Assembly: GCF_029774155.1 (NCBI RefSeq)
Contig: NZ_CP103833.1
Coordinates: forward strand, 744,001-808,000
DNA length: 64,000 nt
Direction: 5' to 3'
DNA from: Actinobacillus arthritidis
GTDB lineage: Bacteria; Pseudomonadota; Gammaproteobacteria; Enterobacterales; Pasteurellaceae
In this document: piece after piece, positions 10,428 through 19,108 of the stretch
How the letters are laid out: every line of letters begins with the position of its first letter
Numbering within the stretch: position 1 is the first letter of the stretch
The notes under the pieces: model-generated
What the model saw: the letters and a program-made list of their open reading frames with translations, nothing else
What the model was told of the DNA's origin: nothing
Databases searched by the model: none
Program-made: the position numbers and the translations under genes

Positions 10428-11071
10428 TAGTCTTTTTCATCCATTAAATGTTTTGGTGCAACACCACCGATTGATTGAACAAAACTATCACGTTGGAAAA
10501 CGCGAGTCATATATGTTTTAATTGCTTTGTCGCCGGCTCCGGTAAATTCAACACCTAAACTGTGCATTTTCCATAATAGCGGAGCAACATAGCAATCGAC
10601 TAGACTAAATTCTTCACTCATAAAATAAGGCGTTGCCGCAAATACCGGACCGAGTGCTAACATTTCATCACGTAATTGAAGTAAAGCTTTTTTTGCTTCT
10701 TTGGACTCAGGATCTTTGTTGACAATATCAATCAACGAGTACCAATCCTGCTCAATGCGGTGCATGGTTAAACGACATTTGCCACGTAGCACTGGATATA
10801 CTGGCATTAACGGCGGATGAGGGAAACGCTCATCTAAATACTCCATAATGATACGGGAATTGAATAACACTAGCTCACGATCCACCAATGTAGGTACATT
10901 ACCATACGGATTGACTTCCATTAAATCTTCAGAAATCGTATCAGGGCTAATATTTTCGATTTCATAAGGAACGCCCTTTTCTGCCAACACAATACGTGCT
11001 TGATGGCTATAAATATCATTTTTATCTGAAAAAAGGGTCATTACTGAACGTTTATTCGCACTGCTCGTCAT
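10427..11071 (-). CDS. sspA: Stringent starvation protein A
   Basis: RNA polymerase-associated protein with a glutathione-S-transferase fold, induced in starvation. The 214-residue protein has the thioredoxin-like N-domain (SVMTLFSDKNDIYSHQARIV), the conserved NPYGNVPTLVDREL segment and the all-helical C-domain. A surface PHPP motif (ERFPHPPLMPVYPV), known to matter for SspA function, is present. First gene of the sspA-sspB pair. Confidence 0.95.
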   Translation of the reverse strand: MTSSANKRSVMTLFSDKNDIYSHQARIVLAEKGVPYEIENISPDTISEDLMEVNPYGNVPTLVDRELVLFNSRIIMEYLDERFPHPPLMPVYPVLRGKCRLTMHRIEQDWYSLIDIVNKDPESKEAKKALLQLRDEMLALGPVFAATPYFMSEEFSLVDCYVAPLLWKMHSLGVEFTGAGDKAIKTYMTRVFQRDSFVQSIGGVAPKHLMDEKD

Positions 11072-11227
11072 ATATATTCTGTCTCCGATTCTGATTGCAA
11101 ATACATAAATTTGAAAAAATGGTCGTGTATCATAACATATTTCCTGATACGGTTGATAGCTATAAATGTGGCTTTACCGATAATTATTCACTTTGTTTAG
11201 ATGAGTTTCTGTGGAACAGAATTTCAT

Positions 11228-11243
11228 AGGCAATCGTTTGCCT
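11228..11243. promoter_or_regulatory. PurR operator upstream of purE
   Basis: AGGCAATCGTTTGCCT matches the PurR consensus ANGCAANCGNTTNCNT at every fixed position and sits inside a 20-base near-perfect palindrome. It is about 50 bases before the purE start, where a purine repressor would block the promoter. Confidence 0.85.
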
Positions 11244-11293
11244 ATCGTGTTATACTTCGAATATTTCCTCCATTCATTCTTAAAGGAACAACT

Positions 11294-11788
11294 ATGTCAC
11301 AAAAACCTGAAATTGCGATTGTTATGGGTTCAAAAAGCGACTGGGCAACGATGTCCGAAGCCACACAAATCTTAGATCAATTTAATCTTGCTTATCACGT
11401 TGAAGTGGTTTCAGCACACCGTACGCCGGACAAACTTTTCTCGTTTGCAGAAAGTGCTAAACAAAACGGTTATAAAGTGATTATTGCAGGTGCAGGCGGT
11501 GCGGCACATTTACCGGGTATGATTGCGGCAAAAACGATTGTGCCAGTGTTAGGCGTGCCGGTAAAAAGTTCAATGCTAAGTGGCGTAGATAGTTTATACT
11601 CTATCGTTCAAATGCCAAAAGGCATTCCGGTTGGTACACTTGCGATTGGCCCTGCCGGTGCGACGAATGCTGGTTTGTTAGTCGCACAAATTTTAGTCGC
11701 GTTTAATCCTGAATTAGCGAAAAAATTACACGCATTCCGCAATGAACAAACGCAATCGGTATTAGATAATCCAGATCCACGTAATTAA
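11294..11788 (+). CDS. purE: N5-carboxyaminoimidazole ribonucleotide mutase
   Basis: Converts N5-CAIR, the PurK product, to CAIR in purine synthesis. Start ATG 11294 ([17 protein letters not shown]) has AAAGGA upstream; the upstream in-frame codons run through the PurR operator and are not coding. Motifs GSKSDW, SAHRTPD and [11 protein letters not shown] are those of class I PurE; 164 residues is normal. It is the first gene of an apparent purE-ansA-purK cluster. Confidence 0.96.
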   Translation: MSQKPEIAIVMGSKSDWATMSEATQILDQFNLAYHVEVVSAHRTPDKLFSFAESAKQNGYKVIIAGAGGAAHLPGMIAAKTIVPVLGVPVKSSMLSGVDSLYSIVQMPKGIPVGTLAIGPAGATNAGLLVAQILVAFNPELAKKLHAFRNEQTQSVLDNPDPRN

Positions 11789-11798
11789 TCTATTTTTC

Positions 11799-12764
11799 AT
11801 GACAAAGAAACTTTTAATCCTACATACAGGCGGTACGATTTCCATGAGTGAAGGCGAAGACGGTAAGGTTTCGCCTTCTGAGAAAAATCCGCTACTTGCC
11901 GCGTTAGAACGTTTAAACCACCCTGCTCAACTCAGTCAAGAATCTGTACTGAATGTGCCTTCACCACATATTACTTTACAGCACTGGTTACTATTAAAAA
12001 CACGTATTGAAAAAGCGGTCAATGAAGAACACTATGATGGTATCGTAATTACCCACGGTACGGATACATTAGAAGAAACTGCCTATTTTCTTGATTTATC
12101 GCTTAATGTAAATGTGCCGGTTGCGATTACCGGTGCCATGCGTTCAAGCAACGAATTAGGTTCGGACGGCTTAATCAACTTACAAAGTGCGATTTTGGTT
12201 GCTCTTTGTCCGGAAAGCCAAGGCAAAGGCGTATTAGTGGTCATGAATGATGAGATTCATAATGCTAAATTTGTGACTAAAACGCATACCACTAATGTAG
12301 CGACCTTCCAAACCCCAACATTCGGTCCTTGCGGATTAATTGCGAAAAACCGTGTGCTATATTTCCAACAGTTAACCGAATATGAACGCTTCCCGATACA
12401 AGCAATTACTCGTACGAATGTACAACTGGTGAAAGCCTATGCTGGTATGGACAGCTTCTTACTCGAGCAATTAGCTCACCACGGTTGTGACGGTGTCGTG
12501 ATTGAAGCGCTCGGCGCAGGTAATTTGCCGCCAAGCTGTTTAGCCGGTTTAGATGCGTTATTACGTGCTGATATTCCTGTTGTATTAGTTTCACGTGCGT
12601 TTAACGGTGTCACTCAAGATGTGTACGACTATTTAGGCGGCGGTAAACAGCTTAAACAACAAAACGTCATTTTCACTACCGGTTTAAGCGGTCAAAAAGC
12701 ACGTATCAAATTGTTAGTCTTATTAAACCAAAACTTGCGTAAACCGCTCGCCGAATATTTTTAA
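11799..12764 (+). CDS. ansA: Type I (cytoplasmic) L-asparaginase
   Basis: Hydrolyses asparagine to aspartate and ammonia. The two catalytic threonine motifs are visible: TGGTISM near residue 11 and THGTDTLEETAYFLDL near residue 90. No signal peptide is present, in line with the low-affinity cytosolic enzyme. It begins 10 bases after purE with no obvious ribosome site, suggesting coupling to purE. Its product aspartate feeds purine synthesis, and aspC lies just downstream. Its position between purE and purK is unusual. Confidence 0.92.
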   Translation: MTKKLLILHTGGTISMSEGEDGKVSPSEKNPLLAALERLNHPAQLSQESVLNVPSPHITLQHWLLLKTRIEKAVNEEHYDGIVITHGTDTLEETAYFLDLSLNVNVPVAITGAMRSSNELGSDGLINLQSAILVALCPESQGKGVLVVMNDEIHNAKFVTKTHTTNVATFQTPTFGPCGLIAKNRVLYFQQLTEYERFPIQAITRTNVQLVKAYAGMDSFLLEQLAHHGCDGVVIEALGAGNLPPSCLAGLDALLRADIPVVLVSRAFNGVTQDVYDYLGGGKQLKQQNVIFTTGLSGQKARIKLLVLLNQNLRKPLAEYF

Positions 12765-12780
12765 TCCTTGATAAAACAAA

Positions 12781-12854
12781 GAAAGTTTGAGGTTTCCGAA
12801 CCGTACAAGCGGTCAAATTTACCCCAAAATTGCCAATCGGAGCCTCAAACTTTC
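12781..12854. promoter_or_regulatory. Large hairpin with uptake signal between ansA and purK
   Basis: Arms GAAAGTTTGAGG (12781-12792) and CCTCAAACTTTC (12843-12854) are perfectly complementary and extend through TCCGA / TCGGA. The loop carries an exact ACAAGCGGTC uptake signal at 12805-12814. There is no T run, so it is not a simple terminator. It lies 20 bases before purK and could modulate its expression or stabilise the upstream mRNA. Confidence 0.55.
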
Positions 12855-12874
12855 CGCAAACGGAATCATAAAAA

Positions 12875-13963
12875 ATGCAAAAAAGTGCTATTTATCCTCC
12901 AATTTATGTGCTTGGCAACGGTCAGCTCGGCAGAATGTTACGCTATGCCGGCGCACCACTTGATATTGAAGTAAAACCGCTTGCGTTTGATGCTCCGGTT
13001 TTCGATCTTGAACAAAACAGTATCATTACCGCAGAAATCGAGCGTTGGGCAGAAACGCCACTCACACAATTACTCGGCAATCATAAAAATTTTGTCAATT
13101 TAAACGTATTCGGCACAACGGCGGATCGTTTCACCCAAAAATCACTGTTAGACAAACTTCAGCTTTCCACTTCGCCATGGCAATTATTGGAATCTGCCGA
13201 GCAATGGCAAAGCGTATTCAGCAATGTCGGTGAAAAAGTAGTGGTAAAACGCCGTACCGGCGGCTATGACGGCAGAGGTCAATGGATTGTGACGCAAGAC
13301 AGCATTGACCAAATCACGCCGGATCTTTTCGGTGAAGTGATTGCAGAAAAATTTATTCCGTTTGATGGCGAAATATCAATTGTCGGCGCCCGTTTCCGTG
13401 ACGGCTCTACCCGTTTCTATCCGATTAGTCATAACTTGCAACAAAACGGTATCTTACGTTACTCCGTTTGTGATGTGAATTTACCGAATCAGCAAACTTA
13501 CCAAGTTCAAGCGGAACAAATGCTTGGCACGATTATGCAAGACTTAGACTATATTGGCGTAATGGCAATGGAATGTTTTGTGGTAGGCGAGAAATTATTA
13601 ATTAATGAACTCGCTCCGCGTGTACATAACAGCGGACACTGGACGCAATTAGGTCGCTCAATCAGCCAGTTTGAATTGCATTTACGTGCATTGCTTGACT
13701 TGCCGACACCGCAACTCAAACAAATTGCCCCTAGCGTGATGGTCAATCTGATTGGTATCGAACACAATAATGCGTGGCTGGAAGTGCCGTTCTCACAATT
13801 ACATTGGTACGGCAAAGAGGTTCGTGCCGGACGTAAAGTCGGACATATTAATTTATGTCATCCAGAACAAGCTCAGTTGATTCAATTACTCGAACAGCTT
13901 CGTCCGCATTTAACTGATGATTTCCATTCGGGGTTAGATTGGGCAATTAATAAACTCAAATAA
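12875..13963 (+). CDS. purK: N5-carboxyaminoimidazole ribonucleotide synthase
   Basis: ATP-grasp enzyme that carboxylates AIR with bicarbonate, giving the PurE substrate. The N-terminus IYVLGNGQLGRMLRYAG is the PurK signature. ATP-grasp elements include VVKRRTGGYDGRGQW, the glycine-rich ATP loop, and LINELAPRVHNSGHWT, the metal site. Length 362 is typical. It is separated from ansA by a 110-base gap with a hairpin. The stop is followed directly by an uptake-signal terminator. Confidence 0.95.
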   Translation: MQKSAIYPPIYVLGNGQLGRMLRYAGAPLDIEVKPLAFDAPVFDLEQNSIITAEIERWAETPLTQLLGNHKNFVNLNVFGTTADRFTQKSLLDKLQLSTSPWQLLESAEQWQSVFSNVGEKVVVKRRTGGYDGRGQWIVTQDSIDQITPDLFGEVIAEKFIPFDGEISIVGARFRDGSTRFYPISHNLQQNGILRYSVCDVNLPNQQTYQVQAEQMLGTIMQDLDYIGVMAMECFVVGEKLLINELAPRVHNSGHWTQLGRSISQFELHLRALLDLPTPQLKQIAPSVMVNLIGIEHNNAWLEVPFSQLHWYGKEVRAGRKVGHINLCHPEQAQLIQLLEQLRPHLTDDFHSGLDWAINKLK

Positions 13964-13965
13964 GT

Positions 13966-14025
13966 ACAAGCGGTCTGTTTCCTTCTGAAATTTGTAAAAA
14001 ATTTTGAAAAACAGACCGCTTTTCT
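13966..14025 (+). terminator. Uptake-signal pair acting as purK terminator
   Basis: An exact ACAAGCGGTC (13966-13975) and the inverse AAACAGACCGCTTTT (about 14008-14023) form a stem of AAGCGGTCTGTTT, followed by T-rich sequence. Confidence 0.8.
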
Positions 14026-14093
14026 ATTGCTAAAATAGCTAATGGACTGTATAAATATTTCTAATTTCAAACACAACTTTATAGAGGAACCAT

Positions 14094-15290
14094 ATGTCAA
14101 TGTTCAACCATATTCAGGTCGCTCCGGCAGATCCAATCTTAGGTCTAGGTGAAGCGTTTAAAGCGGAACAACGTGAGGGGAAAATCAATCTTGGTATCGG
14201 TGTTTATATGAATGCGGAAGGTAAAACGCCTATCGTAAAAGCGGTTAAAAAAGCCGAAGCGTTATTGTTAGAACAAGAAACGAATAAAAACTACCTCACG
14301 ATTGACGGTGTACAAGCATTTAATGCTTATACACAAGAACTTTTATTTGGTAAAGGAGCGGAAATTATCGCGTCAGGTCGTGCAAAAACCGCACAAAGTT
14401 TAGGCGGTACGGGGGCATTACGTATTGCGGCGGAATTTATCAAACGCCAAACTTCTGCAAAAAATATTTGGATTTCCAATCCAACTTGGCCAAATCATAA
14501 TGCGATTGCCGAAGCGGTTGGTTTAAATGTGAAAGGCTATCGTTATTACAATAAAGATACGCACGGTTTAGACTGGGATAATTTACTTGCCGATTTAAGC
14601 CAAGCGGAAGCCGGCGATGTGGTGTTATTACACGGTTGCTGTCATAACCCGACTGGTATCGATCCAACCCCTGAACAATGGGACGCATTAGCGAAACTTT
14701 CTGCGGAAAAAGGCTGGTTACCGTTATTTGACTTCGCTTACCAAGGCTTTGGTAACGGTTTAGACCAAGACGCATATGGCTTACGTGCGTTTGTGAAAAA
14801 CCACAAAGAATTATTAATCGCAAGCTCATATTCAAAAAACTTCGGTTTATATAATGAACGTGTTGGTGCATTCACATTAGTGGCAGAAAATGCCGAAGTA
14901 GCTAATAAAGCATTCACGCAAATTAAATCGATTATTCGTGTGCTTTACTCTAACCCGGCATCACACGGTGCAAGCACAGTTGCTCGTGTATTAGGTGATG
15001 AAGCGTTACGTGCAGAATGGGTAGCTGAATTAGATGAAATGCGTGATCGCATTAAAGATATGCGTAATCGTATGGTGCAATTATTAAAAGAGAAAGGCGC
15101 AAAACAAGATTTCGATTTCATTGCACAACAAAATGGTATGTTCTCATTTAGCGGTTTAACCCCAGAGCAAGTGGATCGCTTACGTGAAGATTTCGCTATC
15201 TATGCTGTGCGTTCAGGTCGTATCAATGTTGCAGGTATCACCGACCAAAACATTGATGCCCTTTGCGAAGCGATTGTAAAAGTGCTTTAA
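14094..15290 (+). CDS. aspC: Aspartate / aromatic amino acid aminotransferase
   Basis: PLP-dependent class I aminotransferase that interconverts aspartate and oxaloacetate with glutamate as partner. The 398-residue protein starts [18 protein letters not shown] behind AGAGGA. Visible landmarks are the PLP-phosphate and ring region ([11 protein letters not shown]), the Schiff-base lysine in [15 protein letters not shown], and the substrate arginine near the end ([13 protein letters not shown]). Monocistronic after the purK terminator. AspC and TyrB are hard to separate from sequence alone; aspC is favoured by length and similarity. Confidence 0.92.
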   Translation: MSMFNHIQVAPADPILGLGEAFKAEQREGKINLGIGVYMNAEGKTPIVKAVKKAEALLLEQETNKNYLTIDGVQAFNAYTQELLFGKGAEIIASGRAKTAQSLGGTGALRIAAEFIKRQTSAKNIWISNPTWPNHNAIAEAVGLNVKGYRYYNKDTHGLDWDNLLADLSQAEAGDVVLLHGCCHNPTGIDPTPEQWDALAKLSAEKGWLPLFDFAYQGFGNGLDQDAYGLRAFVKNHKELLIASSYSKNFGLYNERVGAFTLVAENAEVANKAFTQIKSIIRVLYSNPASHGASTVARVLGDEALRAEWVAELDEMRDRIKDMRNRMVQLLKEKGAKQDFDFIAQQNGMFSFSGLTPEQVDRLREDFAIYAVRSGRINVAGITDQNIDALCEAIVKVL

Positions 15291-15303
15291 TCACTATTTT
15301 GTA

Positions 15304-15460
15304 AAACCACGGACTACACTGAATACACGGAAAATTTATTCTGTGAACGCTATATAGTTCGTGGTTATTTTTATGTATAGCTTTTAGGTAATAAAAAACC
15401 ACAGTTCTCACGTCATACGAAAAATTTCTGTGTATTCCGTGCGTTCTGTGGTTATTTACT
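15304..15460. repeat. Cluster of AACCACGGA-type repeats
   Basis: At least four degenerate units fill the aspC-pepP gap: AACCACGGACTACACTGAAT at 15306, an inverse unit ending TTCGTGGTTA near 15366, AACCACAGTTCTCACG near 15395, and an inverse TCTGTGTATTCCGTGCGTTC near 15430 ending TGTGGTTA. They are relatives of the repeat at 617-741. They can pair into long stems and lie between convergent genes. Confidence 0.65.
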
Positions 15461-15468
15461 TTTCCTAT

Positions 15469-16755
15469 CTACTGAACATTCATAATTGCTTCAATATCAG
15501 CAATTTCTTTCGGGCAACTGCTTGTCAGATTTTTATTACCATATTCGGTAATCAATAAATTATCCTCAATACGCACACCAATGCCTTTGTATTGCTCCGG
15601 CACATCCGCATCACTTGAAATGTATAAACCCGGCTCAAGGGTTAGCACCATACCGATTTCAAGCGGACGATCTTTTTCCGTACCATAATTACCCACATCG
15701 TGAACATCTAGCCCCAACCAATGCCCCAAACCGTGCATATAAAATTGACGATAGGCTTTCTCAGCAATTAACTGCTCCACTTCACCTTTTAAAATACCTA
15801 AGCGAACCAAACCTTCGGTTAGCACTTGTACTGCTTTTTCATTGGCAATTTTGATCGAACTTTGCGGAACAAGCCATTTAGCCGCTTCTTTCATTGCGTC
15901 CAACACGAGCTGATAAATCTCTCGCTGAGGTTCGGAAAACTTACCGTTAATCGGGAAAGTACGGGTAATATCACCGGCATAGTGAGCAAACTCTGCCCCA
16001 GCATCAATCAGCAATAAATCGCCGTCTTTTAATACCTGATCATTTTCATTGTAGTGCAAAATGCAGGCATTTTCACCGCTTGCTACAATCGAATTATAGG
16101 CAGGAAATCTCGCCCCAAAGCGAGTAAATTCGTGCTGAATTTCGCCCTCAATTTCCAATTCATAACGATTTGGACGAGTTTGTTTCATCGCACGAATATG
16201 TGCCAAACCCGAAATATGACAGGCTTGCTGAATTAAAGCGATTTCCGCTGTCGATTTAATCAAACGCATTTCTGACAACATCGGTCGCCAGTCAATCACG
16301 TCAGCAAACTGCTCCGCCACCACGCTATCGCCCCATTCCTGTAAACCTTTGGCATAGTAACAAGCGGTCAAATTTTGCGTTTTTTCTGCAAAAACACGAG
16401 AAATATCCTCAATATCAAACGCCAAATCCACGTTCAAGGTTTCAGGGGCTTCTTCAATCCCCAAACGGCGACCGTTCCACGTTTCCATTAGCGGATCTTT
16501 TTTACGCACAAAAATCACGCTCTCATTTTTGCCGTCTTTTTTAATCAGCAACAACGCCGATTTCGGCTCGGCAAAACCGGTCAAATACCAGAAATAACTA
16601 TCCGGACGGAATAAATAATCGCAATCACTATTACGGCGTTTCTCGGTTTCAGTAAACACCACCAACGCAGAATTATCTTGCATTTGCTCAAACACACGAT
16701 TTCTACGCTCAACAAATTCTTCTCTCGGCAATTCAGCTAAATAGGCAAGATCCAT
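15469..16755 (-). CDS. pepP: Xaa-Pro aminopeptidase
   Basis: M24 metallopeptidase releasing N-terminal residues next to proline. The N-terminal domain starts MDLAYLAELPREEFVERRNR with the family's YFWYLTGFAEP. The pita-bread domain holds the dinuclear metal ligands: D in LIDAGAEFAHYAGDITRTFP (two Asp), H in MHGLGHWLGLDVHD, and the glutamates in LTLEPGLY and GVRIEDNLL. The 428 residues are complete. Upstream, a half copy of the palindromic motif found before the ATPase gene lies at 16798-16810. Confidence 0.95.
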   Translation of the reverse strand: MDLAYLAELPREEFVERRNRVFEQMQDNSALVVFTETEKRRNSDCDYLFRPDSYFWYLTGFAEPKSALLLIKKDGKNESVIFVRKKDPLMETWNGRRLGIEEAPETLNVDLAFDIEDISRVFAEKTQNLTACYYAKGLQEWGDSVVAEQFADVIDWRPMLSEMRLIKSTAEIALIQQACHISGLAHIRAMKQTRPNRYELEIEGEIQHEFTRFGARFPAYNSIVASGENACILHYNENDQVLKDGDLLLIDAGAEFAHYAGDITRTFPINGKFSEPQREIYQLVLDAMKEAAKWLVPQSSIKIANEKAVQVLTEGLVRLGILKGEVEQLIAEKAYRQFYMHGLGHWLGLDVHDVGNYGTEKDRPLEIGMVLTLEPGLYISSDADVPEQYKGIGVRIEDNLLITEYGNKNLTSSCPKEIADIEAIMNVQ

Positions 16756-16797
16756 ACTATTCTCCTCTTCAAATGTTTATTTATTCTAACATAACAT

Positions 16798-16930
16798 CGT
16801 AAATTAAACTGACTTTGAAGGATAAATTCCCCTCTCTCTGCTTGTTTCGCTACACGCTTCAGCAAGCTGTCTCTCTCCCGCAAGGGGCGAGAGTGTAATG
16901 TGCTACAACATTTTCTAGCACAATCCACCC
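16798..16930. other. Intergenic region with palindromic half-site and GC-rich repeat
   Basis: The motif CGTAAATTAAACT at 16798-16810 is shared exactly with two sites upstream of the ATPase gene (18219 and 18282). It is followed by a pyrimidine-rich block with an imperfect hairpin (CTCTCCCGC, AA, GGGGCGAGAG) near 16872-16893 that resembles dispersed repetitive DNA. No gene is seen. Confidence 0.4.
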
Positions 16931-16963
16931 AAATCTAAATCAGAAAAAGGGGAAACTGTAAAC

Positions 16964-18188
16964 TTAAATATACCAAACAGGCAAAGCAACTAAATCTTCT
17001 GCCAACCACAAGCGTTGTGGATATTGGTTAATAATTACACCTGTGCCAATTTTAATTTCTGATTCAGGCAAATTGTCTTTCAAAATCCCAAAGGCTTTAA
17101 CCATTTTTTTATCTGGACTTGCCGATGTTTTGATTTCCACCGGGTATAAAGTGCGGTCATATTCAATCAGTAAATCGATTTCTTTTTGGTTAGTATCCCG
17201 ATAAAAATAAATCGGCGGCTCTATCCCTTTGTTGTAGAACGATTTAATGATTTCGCTCACGACAAAAGTTTCAAAGAATTGACCGCTTTTAGCCCCTTTT
17301 GAAATAGTTTCGGGCGTGAGCCATTTGGTTAGCCACGCCATTAAGCCCGTATCCAACATATATACTTTTGGGGTTTTAATCGCTCGTTTTAGATGATTAT
17401 TGCTGTACGGCTTGAGCAAATAAATAATGCCCGATGTTTCCAAAATCGCCGTCCAACGCTTGATGGTATCAACCGACACGCCCACTTCTTGTGCCACATT
17501 GCTGTAATTTAGCAACTCGCCACTACGAGCGGCAATCGCTACCATAAAACGAGTGAAATCCGTGATACTACTCACATTCGTAAGCGAGCGAACATCTCGT
17601 TCAATATAGGTGGAAACGTAGGAGGCATAGTAAATGTCCCAGTTCGTTTCCTGCTCATACAAACGAGGCATATAGCCTTGATGAATAATTTTCCAAATAT
17701 TTTCAACCGATTGAGCAGACTTTTTCTCGGGCGGAAAGGTAATCTTGGTTAGGAATAAAAGGTAACGAAAAATCGAGCTGTTGAATTTCTCGCAACGAGA
17801 AACCTTGTAATTTCAACACCGCCACTCGTCCAGCTAGGCTTTCCGTTACATTTTGCATTAAGTGAAAGGCTTGCAAACCTGAAAGCAAATACAATCCTGA
17901 CATTTTTTGCTTATCAATCGCTAATTTCAAACTGGAAAATAACTCCGGTGCATATTGCACTTCATCCAAAATCAGCTTACCCGAATAGTTAAGCATAAAC
18001 AGGCTAGGATCGTTTTTTGCCATTGACAGCACCATCGGATCATCAAAGGTCACATAGTGATAATCTTCACTAATATACTGTAGCGACGTGGATTTCCCCA
18101 CTTGTCTTGGCCCTGTTACCAAAACCGCAGGAAATTGTTTGATTAAAGCCTCAATCAACGGCTTCATTTGGCGAGTATATAAATTCAT
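16964..18188 (-). CDS. AAA-type ATPase with DUF4143 domain (reading frame broken near 17723)
   Basis: The N-terminal half has Walker A GPRQVGKST (about residue 26), Walker B KLILDEVQ and FDDP, typical of the archaeal-type ATPase / DUF4143 family. The C-terminal half has a winged-helix-like segment (NVAQEVGVSVDTIKRWTAIL) and a PD-(D/E)xK-like nuclease core (EIDLLIEYDRTLYPVEIK). Removing one base from the A5 run at 17721-17725 joins both halves through AQSVENIWKIIHQGYMP. Family members are common accessory genes of unknown function. Two palindromes just upstream suggest self-regulation. Confidence 0.75.
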
Positions 18189-18198
18189 AGGAAAATTC

Positions 18199-18294
18199 AG
18201 TTTAATTCAAGATAATGTCGTAAATTAAACTAAAAAATATGATACAAGTAAAGAAAAAATTAGTTTAATTTAAGATGCAATCGTAAATTAAACT
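18199..18294. promoter_or_regulatory. Two palindromic operators upstream of the ATPase gene
   Basis: Two imperfect 33-base palindromes lie 63 bases apart: AGTTTAATTCAAGAT-n4-TCGTAAATTAAACT (18199-18231) and AGTTTAATTTAAGAT-n4-TCGTAAATTAAACT (18262-18294). They are 11 and 74 bases before the ATPase start and just past the vapC end. A single half-site recurs at 16798. The spacing suggests a dimeric repressor, but I do not recognise the motif. Confidence 0.5.
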
Positions 18295-18324
18295 AATTTT
18301 TTGGGTGCTGAGCTAAGGCAGAAA

Positions 18325-18714
18325 TTACTTCCACCAATTTTCTAATACGAGATTAGGGATAAGTTGAAAGGCTTTATCACTAGAAACAAGAACACATTCT
18401 GTTGCTAGGGCATGAGCTCCAATCATTTGATCTTGAACGCCCATGATTTTGCCTTCTCGTTCCATCTCTGCTCGCGACTGACCATAAACTTCCGCCACTT
18501 GATAATCCCAATCCATCACCGTAATCGCAGATAAAAAAGTATTTAAAAATGCAGTAAGTTTCTGATTATTACGTTTTTTTACGCCATAAAACAACTCTGC
18601 GACCGTGACCGATGAAATACAAATCAATTCCGGATTAAGTTGTTGTAGTTTCTTAACCACAGTAGGCTCTTGCCTAAAGAAATAACTCACCGTATTAGTA
18701 TCTAGCATATACAT
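18325..18714 (-). CDS. vapC: VapC-type PIN-domain toxin
   Basis: Metal-dependent ribonuclease toxin of 129 residues. The PIN acidic residues are visible: D5 in MYMLDTNTVSYF, E in TVAELFYGVKKR, D in MGVQDQMIGAHA and D in LVSSDKAFQ. The start ATG follows the vapB stop immediately (TAA then ATG), so the pair is translationally linked. It resembles the VapC/FitB group that cleaves tRNA, though the target here is unknown. Confidence 0.92.
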   Translation of the reverse strand: MYMLDTNTVSYFFRQEPTVVKKLQQLNPELICISSVTVAELFYGVKKRNNQKLTAFLNTFLSAITVMDWDYQVAEVYGQSRAEMEREGKIMGVQDQMIGAHALATECVLVSSDKAFQLIPNLVLENWWK

Positions 18715-18975
18715 TTAAAATCCCTCGAACGGATCTCGAGTTGCCATTTCTTGCTTGCGTTCTTGTTCCGATAAAAACTGTTCATCACATTCAAGCATTG
18801 GTAATAACTCAAAGACTTTCTGCCAATTTTGCTGATTGCGAGAACGTGTCGAAAGCGTAATATCGCCGTTTGCTTCTTTAAACACATAAACTTGCTTCGC
18901 ATTAAACTCAAATTCAACCGGTAATCGTACGGCTTGATTACGTCCGTTTCTAAATAAACGTGCGACCTTTTCCAT
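18715..18975 (-). CDS. vapB: VapB-type antitoxin
   Basis: The N-terminal AbrB-like swapped-hairpin DNA-binding domain reads MEKVARLFRNGRNQAVRLPV, the standard VapB opening. The C-terminal tail (about residues 50-86, acidic, ending DPFEGF) would wrap the toxin. It is preceded by a good AAAGGAGTAATAAA ribosome site. The pair is probably self-repressed from the short region at 18976-19040. Confidence 0.92.
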   Translation of the reverse strand: MEKVARLFRNGRNQAVRLPVEFEFNAKQVYVFKEANGDITLSTRSRNQQNWQKVFELLPMLECDEQFLSEQERKQEMATRDPFEGF

Positions 18976-19108
18976 TTTATTACTCCTTTGATGAGACTTG
19001 GCATATGCTTTAATATATGACTATACGATACCAATGTCAAAGCAAGCGGTCAAATTCGCTTGATTTTTTACAATTTGCAAAGTTTTCAAGAAATTTAACC
19101 GATGTTTA

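Noticed and set aside
12768..12974. 68-codon plus-strand frame overlapping the purK start
   Set aside because: It spans the hairpin between ansA and purK and then reads purK in the wrong frame; purK matches its family over the whole length.
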